Shown here: positions 8,751-16,294 of the stretch, piece after piece
How the letters are laid out: the number at the start of each line of letters is the position of its first letter
Numbering within the stretch: position 1 is the first letter of the stretch
DNA from: Prolixibacteraceae bacterium JC049
GTDB taxonomy: Bacteria; Bacteroidota; Bacteroidia; Bacteroidales; Prolixibacteraceae
DNA length: 64,000 nt
Assembly (NCBI GenBank): GCA_023369685.1
Contig: SACZ01000004.1
Location: forward strand, 434,001-498,000
Reading direction: 5' to 3'
Program-made: the position numbers and the translations under genes
Notes under the pieces: generated by a model
What the model was told of the DNA's origin: nothing
What the model saw: only the letters and a program-made list of their open reading frames with translations
Database searches by the model: none

Positions 8751-9369
8751 GCTACCGCACGACTCTCGTCACATGGTTTCTATCAGATTATTCCACAAAA
8801 GACACAAAGTAGCACGGAGTTACACAAAAAATTCTTTGCAATTATTCTCCATTACACCTCTTTGTAACGAGTTGACTAAGAAAACTGCTACCGCACGACA
8901 CCCATCATGTGGTTCCTTTTTAATTATACCACAAAAGACACAAAGCAGCACGGAGTTACACAAAAAATTCTTTGCAATTATCCTCCATTCCCCCGTTGTA
9001 ACGAGTTGACTGAGAAAACTGCTACCGCACGACTCCAGTCGTGTGGTTCCTTTTTAATTATTCCACAAAAATCACAAAGTAGCACGGAGTTACACAAAGG
9101 TTTTCTTTACAATTATTCTCCATTCCCCCTTTGTAACGCGTTGACTGAAAAAACTGCTACCGCACGACTCCCGTTGTGTGCTTCCTTTTTAATTATTCCA
9201 CAAAAATCATAAAGTAGCACGGAGTTACACAAAGGTTTTCTTTACAATTATTCTCCATTCCCCCCTTTGTAACGAGCTGATTGAGAAAACTACTACCGCA
9301 CGACTCCCGTTGTGTGGTTCCTTTTTAATTATTCCACAAAAATCACAAAGTAGCACGGAGTTACACAAA
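8751..9369. repeat. Five-unit 135-bp tandem repeat array with REP-like hairpins
   Basis: Units begin at 8751, 8887, 9021, 9156 and 9292 (periods 136, 134, 135, 136). Each opens with a small hairpin, ACCGCACGAC ... GTCGTGTGGT, then ATTCCACAAAAATCACAAAGT and AGCACGGAGTTACACAAA, and ends with TTGTAACGAGTTGACTGAG. There is no unique spacer between units and no plausible reading frame shared by all. Single units recur at 58246-58308 and 61264-61350. The stretch 8507-8750 holds nothing recognisable. Confidence 0.85.
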
Positions 9370-9545
9370 GGTCACTTTAAAGCTATTTAAAACCAACTTC
9401 TAGTTAACAAATAATAGCACACTTACTTTTACTATAATTATTCTCAACAAGCAATTATTATTCTTATATTTGGAGCAATAACAAAACCCAAGAATTACAC
9501 TATAAAAAATATAACAGCAACCTGAGTGGATGTTATAAGTACGTT
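9292..9545 (+). promoter_or_regulatory. Repeated promoter-leader module, copy A
   Basis: About 250 bases here match 61264-61519 closely, and the last 90 match 58690-58794 more loosely. The module starts with the fifth 135-bp repeat unit, contains a -7 box TATATTTG at 9465-9472, and runs through CACTATAAAAAATATAACAG and CTGAGTGGATGTTATAAGTAC to ACGTT. Similarity between copies ends at GTTAGGC (9543-9549), after which each copy leads into a different gene. It appears to supply the promoter for the HEPN gene. Confidence 0.75.
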
Positions 9546-11156
9546 AGGCACAAATAGAAAAAACCGCACTGCAAATAATAATATGAGTTCAACGAAAAGA
9601 ATAGAAAACTATAAAAGTTTTGATAAGCAATTAGAGATAATTAGACAAATCGATAATTGGGATAAAACTGATATAATTTTAAGTAAAAAAAATGAGTTCT
9701 CTACCAGCGGTAAAATTACAAAACAGGGGAAGAAAATAAACATTGAAATTAAAGACATAAGCCTTCCTCATTTCGGCGATTTTGAAAAAATTAATGGTAT
9801 AGAAGCAAAAGTTGAAGGATTTGAATATTTAATTGATTCGTTTCATATAAATTCTACAAATACGAAAATAAATGAAACTATCGAACGGACAAGTATTTGT
9901 GAATTAAACATCATCAAAGACAAAAACTTTAAAACAGACAAATCAAAATATCAATGCTTTATTTCAACTGAAGTTTCCAAGCTGAATACTTTTCACTATC
10001 AATTTGAAACAGTTACATATCAGGATAAAGAAACAGAACATTTTTATGACTGTCTAAGAATTGACTTGAATGATGTTTTATTTGATATTGTTCAGCTTAA
10101 AAATGGAGACAAGGGATTTTATATAATTGACAGTTTACAAGAAATTGAATTAGAGAGTTTTCAAGATTACTGTTTTTCAATAAAACAAGCACTAGGATTA
10201 GTTACAACACATATGCCTGGTGGAGAAGAACTTATTTTCACAGAAGAACATGCTTTCTATTATTGCAATTATTTAAGACCAGAAATAGATTCAATGTATT
10301 CCCCTCTTAATTGGAATCCGTACAGTATACTTTATGACAAAAAGGAAATCGCTGAAAGTTATATGAATAAGTTAACAAGATTGAAACTTAAAGAGTTCTC
10401 AACCTTGGTTTCTATGATTCATAACAATCAAGAATTATCTGCTTCAATTATTCTGTTAATAGAAGCGTCAAGCGTACGTTCTTTTCTTATTATCCCAAGT
10501 GTATTCTCAGTAGTAGTGGAATCATTATCGAAAATTATTTCTCACAATGAAACAGGAAAAGAATATCCGATTAGTCACAAAGCCACTGCTGATTCATTAA
10601 AAAAAGATTTGACTAAAATAGTTGATTCATACAATGATAAAATCAGCAATGATGGTATTTTAAAGATTAAAAGAAGGATTAATGAAATTAACAGACCAAT
10701 TGTAAAGGAACACCTTACAAATAATCAAAAATTGACTCTTCCTTTTGAACAAGTGAAAGTAGAATTAACCATTGACGACATTAAAGCTATAGAACATCGA
10801 AATGACTTGCTTCATGGTAATATATTAATGACAGGCAAAGAGCTAAAATCGGAATCAGATATAAATAACTACATGGGCTATATTTCTGGGAAACTATTCA
10901 CGTTAATTAGTGCATTGATTTTTAAATATGTTGGATACGAAGGATATATTATAAACCATGCGAAATTTTATGAAGATTTGTGTGAAATTGATACGAATGA
11001 AGAATATTTTAGATTAATATAAAACTATCAGTGCCTAACAAAAAATATAGGTCATTTGGCGGATAGTGCTAAATTTGAGCATGGTAACATTTAATAAATA
11101 TATCAGCGGTTGGAAAGGTTGGTGTTTCAAAATGCCAAACGACCCATATTCAAACC
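9543..11156 (+). mobile_element. Integron-cassette-like module 1 (HEPN gene plus attC-like site)
   Basis: The module begins at the core GTTAGGC (9543-9549) and contains one gene (9583-11022). It ends with an attC-like site that opens with GCCTAAC (11033-11039), the exact inverse of the first core, and runs to the next core at 11157. One promoterless gene, a short tail and self-complementary ends are what an integron cassette predicts. No integrase lies in the window, so this is inferred from sequence layout only. Confidence 0.5.
9583..11022 (+). CDS. ApeA-like HEPN-domain protein, putative RNase/defence effector
   Basis: The ATG at 9583 is chosen because it follows the GTTAGGC boundary. An in-frame GTG at 9526 would place 19 codons inside the repeated leader. 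The 479-residue product has an N-terminal beta-rich region and a helical C-terminal domain containing RNDLLH (Arg406-His411), the Rx4H signature of HEPN ribonucleases, within IEHRNDLLHGN. Large proteins with this C-terminal motif resemble ApeA-type HEPN proteins, which cleave RNA during phage response; that role here is inference. The gene is AT-rich and Lys/Ile/Asn-rich compared with flanking core genes. It stands alone in its cassette-like module, with 10 bases between its stop and the attC-like site. Confidence 0.7.
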   Translation: MSSTKRIENYKSFDKQLEIIRQIDNWDKTDIILSKKNEFSTSGKITKQGKKINIEIKDISLPHFGDFEKINGIEAKVEGFEYLIDSFHINSTNTKINETIERTSICELNIIKDKNFKTDKSKYQCFISTEVSKLNTFHYQFETVTYQDKETEHFYDCLRIDLNDVLFDIVQLKNGDKGFYIIDSLQEIELESFQDYCFSIKQALGLVTTHMPGGEELIFTEEHAFYYCNYLRPEIDSMYSPLNWNPYSILYDKKEIAESYMNKLTRLKLKEFSTLVSMIHNNQELSASIILLIEASSVRSFLIIPSVFSVVVESLSKIISHNETGKEYPISHKATADSLKKDLTKIVDSYNDKISNDGILKIKRRINEINRPIVKEHLTNNQKLTLPFEQVKVELTIDDIKAIEHRNDLLHGNILMTGKELKSESDINNYMGYISGKLFTLISALIFKYVGYEGYIINHAKFYEDLCEIDTNEEYFRLI

Positions 11157-11163
11157 GTTGGCA
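11033..11163. other. attC-like recombination site (131 bp)
   Basis: The site runs from GCCTAAC (11033-11039) to GTTGGCA (11157-11163). Between them, AATATAGGTCATTTGGC (about 11044-11060) and GCCAAACGACCCATATT (about 11133-11149) pair at 15 of 17 positions. The two cores plus two inner boxes would fold into one long imperfect hairpin with a central loop. This matches the R''-L''...L'-R' plan and usual size of integron attC sites. The right core deviates from the strict GTTRRRY consensus at its sixth and seventh bases. Confidence 0.6.
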
Positions 11164-11239
11164 ATAAGATGTCAGTACAAAATGGAATAATAATATATTT
11201 TAATACTAGAGAAATAATAATTTTAAAGTTAATATCGAT

Positions 11240-12361
11240 ATGCCACATTGTAATAAACAAATGATCTCATTTTTCCTCACAACTAAATGCAACCTTCGTT
11301 GTGTATATTGTTACAATGGCGAAGAGAGGCTATTAGTTAAAGATAAAACATTACGAATACATATCGCAAAAGCAGCTATCGATGAGTACTTTTCTAATAA
11401 TACTAGCCGACATATTCGTTTTTATGGGCCAGGGGAGGTTACTCAAGAATTTGATTTAATGTGTCAAATTGTTGAATATGCAAAGAAAGTTGGAGGCACT
11501 GGGGTTACAGTAGAAATACAAACAAATGGAGTTTTTAGTGACAATGTTTGCAAATGGATACTAGATAATATCAATATCATGTGGGTATCTTTTGATGGCA
11601 CTCCAGATATCCACGACATACAAAGACCTACAGCTAAAGGAAAACCATCATCAAGTATTATTGAAAAGAATATTAAATGGCTAAATTCTACCCCAAAAAA
11701 AAAGACTCTTATGATAGGAGCTCGAGTTACAATGACAGAACTGAATATCAGACGTCAATCAGAACTAGTTAATTACTTTAATAATCTAGGAATAAAATAT
11801 ATTTGGACTGATCCATTATTTCCCGAAGTAAAGGAAACTGCCGTATGCAATGATAAAACAGGTAGAATTGTTGATTTTTTTGACATGGATACATATATCG
11901 ACAACTACATTAATGCTTATAAATATGCATCTGATATTGGTTTATTTTATGGGAGTTTTTTGACATGTAATTTTGATGGTAAGACTAACATTCATTGCAG
12001 AGCCTGCACTCCAGTTCCTCATATTACACCTGATGGATATGTATCAGCGTGTGACATGGTTGTTATTGGAGAAAATGCACATCACATGGACTGTTTTATA
12101 TATGGGAAATGGGATAATTACTCCAAAATGTTCATCTATTTTGATAATAAGATAAAAGCATTAAAAGAAAGAACTAGTGATAATATTAGTCATTGTAAGA
12201 CATGTGAGGTGAAGAATTACTGTGGTGGATATTGTCTTGGAGAAGTTGTAAATGAAACAGGGAAACTAGATGGACAAAAGCATGAGGTGTGTAAAGCTAT
12301 AAAAAGGCTGTTCAAAGAAATTGGACCAGCTAAACATCCATATGCGTATTTACATCCATAA
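11240..12361 (+). CDS. Radical SAM/SPASM domain protein
   Basis: This 373-residue protein has the radical SAM cluster motif CNLRCVYC (Cys17, Cys21, Cys24) at the N-terminus and a C-terminal SPASM region with CRACTPVPHITPDGYVSACDM and HCKTCEVKNYCGGYC-LGE, which should bind auxiliary iron-sulfur clusters. Such enzymes generate a 5'-deoxyadenosyl radical and usually modify peptides (RiPP or sulfatase maturation). The length and closing GGYC motif are typical of peptide-modifying members. No precursor peptide was found nearby; a 31-codon frame at 11169 is probably chance. The following membrane protein gene is the likely partner. This is a different region from the sulfatases, so a role as their maturase is possible but not indicated. 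Confidence 0.88.
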   Translation: MPHCNKQMISFFLTTKCNLRCVYCYNGEERLLVKDKTLRIHIAKAAIDEYFSNNTSRHIRFYGPGEVTQEFDLMCQIVEYAKKVGGTGVTVEIQTNGVFSDNVCKWILDNINIMWVSFDGTPDIHDIQRPTAKGKPSSSIIEKNIKWLNSTPKKKTLMIGARVTMTELNIRRQSELVNYFNNLGIKYIWTDPLFPEVKETAVCNDKTGRIVDFFDMDTYIDNYINAYKYASDIGLFYGSFLTCNFDGKTNIHCRACTPVPHITPDGYVSACDMVVIGENAHHMDCFIYGKWDNYSKMFIYFDNKIKALKERTSDNISHCKTCEVKNYCGGYCLGEVVNETGKLDGQKHEVCKAIKRLFKEIGPAKHPYAYLHP

Positions 12362-12411
12362 TTATTGTTTCAAGATTTAAATAATCAAAAAATCACTCTT
12401 ATTATATCTAA

Positions 12412-13362
12412 ATGGCAACTCAGAAAAGTAAAGAATCAAAAAATCGAAAATTAAAACTAAAAATTACATTTTCAGTGTTTGTATTTGTATTTGGTTTAAT
12501 TTATAATTGGCTAGGAGCGAATATTGACCATAAGTCTTTTGAATTTTATCTGCAGCCTTTTTTTTGGAGTTTGATAGTCTTTATTATAGGTGTTTATTTT
12601 TCAATGTTTGAAACCTTAGCAGTAGAAGGAATGGAAAATATTCTTAACAAGAAACTTAATAATATTCTTAAATTGCCAGAGAACTCTCCACCAGAATTAC
12701 AAAAATTATCAATGCTTTATCTTGATTTGGATGATGAGTATTTAAAACAGAATGCGAAACAAATAATGTCCAAAACTACTACGAGCATGAAATTACTTTC
12801 GGAAAAGAAAAGTGATAGACTTCTTTGTCATGAATACTATAAATTTCTATTTGAAAAACTTAAAGATTCAAGAACGAAAGAAGTTTGGGCCGTTTCTACA
12901 ATGAATACTTCTAGTGAATGGTCAGATTTGGATTTTGAGAAAAAGTTTTTAAAACTTAATATGGAGCTCCCATTGAATAACAAAAAATTGAAAAGAATCT
13001 TTCTTTATGAAAAAGAAAAAACACTCAATAATAAAGTCGTAAACGATCACATAGATCTTAGTAAAAAATATAATAAACTATGCAAGATTTATTGTATTCA
13101 TTCTTCTGCAATGAGATTTGATAATCAACATTCGACCAAAATATATGACTTGTTTAAAAATGGATTTATCGCGTTTAATGGAGAGTATGGGGAATACTTA
13201 GTTGTAGATTTATTTCCCGACAATATTTGTAAGGAAAATTGTGATAATAAAAATGGATGTAAAGGAGTATCATCACATAGATATGGTTATGTTATAGCAG
13301 ATCGAGAAACAATACGTCAGGTTTCTGAAATATTTGAATCGACTATTGCAATTACAAACTAG
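12412..13362 (+). CDS. Hypothetical two-helix membrane protein with Cys cluster
   Basis: This 316-residue protein has two N-terminal transmembrane helices (about 16-36 and 48-66) followed by a soluble domain. The C-terminal part contains HSSAMRFDNQHSTKIYDLFKNGFIAFNGEYGEYLVVDLFPD and then a cysteine-rich turn, CKENCDNKNGCKG. The soluble domain loosely recalls the one-motif phospholipase D-like domains of some membrane effectors, but no HKD motif is present. No family recognised. It follows the radical SAM gene by 50 bases on the same strand in the same cassette-like module and may be its substrate, partner or effector. Confidence 0.7.
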   Translation: MATQKSKESKNRKLKLKITFSVFVFVFGLIYNWLGANIDHKSFEFYLQPFFWSLIVFIIGVYFSMFETLAVEGMENILNKKLNNILKLPENSPPELQKLSMLYLDLDDEYLKQNAKQIMSKTTTSMKLLSEKKSDRLLCHEYYKFLFEKLKDSRTKEVWAVSTMNTSSEWSDLDFEKKFLKLNMELPLNNKKLKRIFLYEKEKTLNNKVVNDHIDLSKKYNKLCKIYCIHSSAMRFDNQHSTKIYDLFKNGFIAFNGEYGEYLVVDLFPDNICKENCDNKNGCKGVSSHRYGYVIADRETIRQVSEIFESTIAITN

Positions 13363-13535
13363 ATTTTTTCTCTAATTCTAATTAAATTTTAGTCGTTTAA
13401 ATTACATGTGATTATTTTTGTGTTTCCTTATAGAATAACAATTTTATTATGCACCTATGATATTTAAAATTTGTTAGTATAATGATAGATGAATTTCAGG
13501 AAAACAAATGCTTTGCACAGCAAATCCCATTGCCA

Positions 13536-13632
13536 ATCGAGTAGACTGTCCCACTAGCAAACACTAGAGGGGAGAGCCTCTCACACCACTCCCGATATAC
13601 ATCGGGATACGGGCTTCGTATACAACGGTTCG
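13536..13632 (-). ncRNA. Group II intron 3'-end remnant (domains V-VI)
   Basis: Read on the minus strand, the segment runs from GAACCGTTGTATACGAAGCC through CGGGAGTGGTGTGAGAGGC to GACAGTCTACTCGAT. From memory of the family, this closely resembles the domain V/VI end of Bacteroidota and proteobacterial group II introns (GCCGTATNCGA..., GGTGGTGTGAGAGG, CTACTCGAT). No reverse transcriptase frame or 5' intron end is present, so it would be a 5'-truncated remnant. An extra CCCGAT...ATCGGG hairpin sits within it. Confidence 0.5.
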
Positions 13633-13685
13633 ACGCCATACCTGCCAAATGTCAAACACATTTCCCCAACACACAAAATAACAAC

Positions 13686-14252
13686 ATGAGTTTAGGTTTT
13701 ATAATATTTTTGTCAGTTATACTAACATGGTTAGTTACAGCAATTATCGAACTAATTAATTTAAATCGGTTTAACCTTAAATTCTTCAATTTCGGTAGGA
13801 CTATTTATAAACACGAACTAAAAGTGAAATTTTCGAACTGGAAATATTTCGATGGTATTTATAAAGAAAAAGAAGGTAAATATGTCTTTATACCTGACTT
13901 AAAAACAGGCTATTTTATCACTCGATTCCGATTCTACAAACAACACAGTATTATCGCTTCAAGTTCAGGAATACCATTGACAATATTCGGAGATTTTGAA
14001 GAAAATGATGGAGTTCTAAAGATTAATTACAAAATATCATATAGACTCATATTCCTTATTTTAGCTTGGTTTTCAACTTTGGTTATTTTTCTGGTTTTAT
14101 CAGTAATTAAAGGAAATCTTTTAGTCTTAGCTGTTGCATTAGTAGGAATTGCAATTACTCTTTTGGCCTTGTACTTTGTCTACATATTCCAAAATGGGAA
14201 AATGCTTTTAATCTCAGACGAGATAAGTAAATTATTAGAAATCAACAAATAA
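13686..14252 (+). CDS. Hypothetical small membrane protein
   Basis: This 188-residue protein has an N-terminal transmembrane helix (residues about 2-24), a soluble stretch of about 90 residues (FGRTIYKHELKVKFSNWKYFDGIYKEKEG), and two closely spaced helices (about 121-141 and 145-168). No family recognised. AT-rich composition matches the neighbouring accessory genes. A short, similarly organised immunity or resistance protein is possible, but nothing in the sequence proves it. Confidence 0.6.
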   Translation: MSLGFIIFLSVILTWLVTAIIELINLNRFNLKFFNFGRTIYKHELKVKFSNWKYFDGIYKEKEGKYVFIPDLKTGYFITRFRFYKQHSIIASSSGIPLTIFGDFEENDGVLKINYKISYRLIFLILAWFSTLVIFLVLSVIKGNLLVLAVALVGIAITLLALYFVYIFQNGKMLLISDEISKLLEINK

Positions 14253-14261
14253 CTATACCAC

Positions 14262-14648
14262 AAACAGATTGCTTCAAGTAGAAACACTTTCCCAATGACG
14301 CACTTAAGAGAAAAACAAGCACCAATTGCAAATTGGCGCTAGCCATAGTATTTTCTGGCTTAATGGCAGAGATACAAGTTACAATGCTCGCTCCAGCGAA
14401 AAATTTCGTGCTTTTAGTGTTTTTCGTTGTAATAAGAGTACTCAAAAGGATAGATTTATTCTTTGTGAAACTTGGAGCTTCTTTGGGCACTTTGTGAAAT
14501 AGCTATACCACAAGTCTTTGTTTATAGTCATCACACGAAAGGATTCGTGCGATAGCGATGGAATACAAACAGATTGCTTCAAGTTTAAACACTTTCGCAA
14601 TGACGCACTTAAGAGAAAAACAAGCACCAATTGCAAATTGGCGCTAGC
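14262..14648. repeat. Direct repeat pair, about 85 bp, in the gap before the PUL
   Basis: Two copies, 14262-14345 and 14564-14648, share ACAGATTGCTTCAAGT, AAACACTTTC, CAATGACGCACTTAAGAG and CACCAATTGCAAATTGGCGC, with a few substitutions. Each ends in the palindrome CCAATTGCAAATTGG. The GAAGCAATCTG motif (inverse) recurs at 55440-55452. The interval between copies holds no convincing gene; several short minus-strand frames here arise from the repeats. Confidence 0.7.
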
Positions 14649-14721
14649 GACTGATAGCATAACTACAAAAACAGGGAATATTTTAAAATATCCCCTGCTC
14701 TACTTATATTGTGATTTGAAA

Positions 14722-16269
14722 TTAAATCTTCAGCTTAAATACTTGAATGTATTTTGAAGCACGTTTTTCTGGAACGTTTATGGTCAATTCGTTTTTACCC
14801 TGATTCCAGTCTACTTTTTCATCTACTCCCAGCAGGATACAGCTTTTTACAGTTACTGTTTCAGCACCAAAGTCTTCTAAGTTGAGCTTTTTGTCCAACT
14901 CTTTATCTGGTACACATACATATACCGTGTTACCATTTCGGGTGTATCTGATTTTTCCATTTCCGAACTTCTTCCAAGGATTTGATTCGTAGATGGCTTC
15001 TCCGTTGATGGCCATCCAATCGCCCACTTCTTTCAAGGTCTCCACTGCCAACGGATCGTGTTTTCCTCGAGGCGACATAGGCACATTCATTAGAAATACT
15101 CCATTTTTAGAAACCACATCCACCAACATGCTTAGTGCCTGCATGGTGCGTGTTTTCTTAAATTGTCCATGGCTGTAGTGCCAGCCACCAAGGCCAAAAC
15201 CACGCTCCCAGATGTTAGGAAGAATATGATCAGGCGTACCATGTTCATAATCGTGTACCAAACATCCGCGGAATTCTTCCGGTACACTCTTGATGGTAGT
15301 AACTGCTTCCAGCTTTCCACCATGCTTCTTCATATTCATGTTGTAGAAGTGCGCAATGGCTGTTATTCCCATGTTTTTAAATGGCGTTTGCCTTAACGAA
15401 TTTTCAGCATTAGAAGGAATGGTATCGGCAAAACGAACAAACTGACGCCAAACGCCGGTGTAGTGGCAATCCCAATACAAATAATCGATATCGTATTTGT
15501 CTACCACCTCCTGAAAGCGCTTGTAGAATTTCATCATAAACGCTTTGGTAGGCGCATCGCCATTGGTTCCTGGTTTATGTGGAGGTCCGTATAATTCTTG
15601 AGGGTCGAGTCCTTCCCACCATTTTCCTTTTCCATCGGCCTTTGTGGCTGCGGCAATATCGTATGGCACTCCTTTTTTAACACCACTGGTATCGGCCGCA
15701 CGACCAGAATCGAACCATCCCCAACTGTTGATGGCATGCAATGAAGTACCAAAACGCAAACCATACTTGTCGGCTGCCTTTTTCCATTCTCCCAGCACAT
15801 CGCGCTTAGGACCTACATTCTTACTGTTCCATTCCTGGTATTTGCTATCCCACATATCGAAGTTACAGTGGTGGTTTCCCATTCCAACAAAAAACTTAGC
15901 ACCAGCATGTTTGTATAACTTCATCATCTCATCGGGGTTCCACTCTTCCAGCTTCCATTCGTTGCACACATCTTTATAACCGAACTCACTGGGATGGCCA
16001 AATTTCTTCACATGGTGTTTATTTTGCCAATGCCCCTGGGTGTATAAATTGCGCGCATACCAATCGCCAATTTCCCCAGCATCTTGCGGACTGGCATGTA
16101 CCCAAATTCCAAATCGACCTTTTTTGTACCAATCGGGTACCTGGTAATTATCGGCTAACGATTTCCAATTGGGCGCAAATGTCCCTTGCTCATAAGTCAG
16201 TTTATCTTCGGTTTTACATGCCCCGATGGCAAGTAAAAGAATACCGAAGTAAAGCAATTTTCTTCTCAT
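14722..16269 (-). CDS. GH29 alpha-L-fucosidase, lipoprotein
   Basis: This 515-residue enzyme starts with a lipoprotein signal ending LLLAIGAC (Cys18). It then shows the GH29 pattern DWYKKGRFGIWVHASPQDAG, FVGMGNHHCNFDMWDS, GLRFGTSLHAINSWGW, and the nucleophile region IDYLYWDCHYTG with Asp267. GH29 enzymes remove alpha-linked L-fucose with retention. It is the last gene of the PUL, 25 bases downstream of a sulfatase. Surface or periplasmic anchoring and a fucose-containing substrate are inferred. The acid/base residue could not be assigned by eye, as is usual in this family. Confidence 0.88.
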   Translation of the reverse strand: MRRKLLYFGILLLAIGACKTEDKLTYEQGTFAPNWKSLADNYQVPDWYKKGRFGIWVHASPQDAGEIGDWYARNLYTQGHWQNKHHVKKFGHPSEFGYKDVCNEWKLEEWNPDEMMKLYKHAGAKFFVGMGNHHCNFDMWDSKYQEWNSKNVGPKRDVLGEWKKAADKYGLRFGTSLHAINSWGWFDSGRAADTSGVKKGVPYDIAAATKADGKGKWWEGLDPQELYGPPHKPGTNGDAPTKAFMMKFYKRFQEVVDKYDIDYLYWDCHYTGVWRQFVRFADTIPSNAENSLRQTPFKNMGITAIAHFYNMNMKKHGGKLEAVTTIKSVPEEFRGCLVHDYEHGTPDHILPNIWERGFGLGGWHYSHGQFKKTRTMQALSMLVDVVSKNGVFLMNVPMSPRGKHDPLAVETLKEVGDWMAINGEAIYESNPWKKFGNGKIRYTRNGNTVYVCVPDKELDKKLNLEDFGAETVTVKSCILLGVDEKVDWNQGKNELTINVPEKRASKYIQVFKLKI

Positions 16270-16294
16270 AGGTTAATACTTAAATATATTTGTT

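Larger units (their letters stand above)
11157..13537 (+). mobile_element. Integron-cassette-like module 2 (radical SAM enzyme plus membrane protein)
   Basis: The module opens with GTTGGCAAT (11157-11165). Its other end carries ATTGCCAAT (13529-13537), which matches the inverse of the opening sequence at 8 of 9 positions. Two codirectional genes lie between. The expected remainder of an attC site after 13537 is replaced by a sequence resembling the 3' end of a group II intron on the minus strand. The boundary calls depend on the cassette interpretation of module 1. Confidence 0.4.

Noticed and set aside
8749-9212. Overlapping frames of 86 and 101 codons
   Set aside because: They lie wholly in the 135-bp tandem repeats and encode only the repeat translated in different frames.
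8751-9369. Possible CRISPR array
   Set aside because: Units are about 135 bp, nearly identical along their whole length and without unique spacers; no cas gene nearby.
11169-11264. 31-codon frame as a RiPP precursor for the radical SAM enzyme
   Set aside because: Overlaps the enzyme start, is Ile-rich without a leader or core pattern, and has no support beyond position.
14242-14757. Frames of 72 to 82 codons on both strands
   Set aside because: They arise from the two copies of the 85-bp direct repeat.
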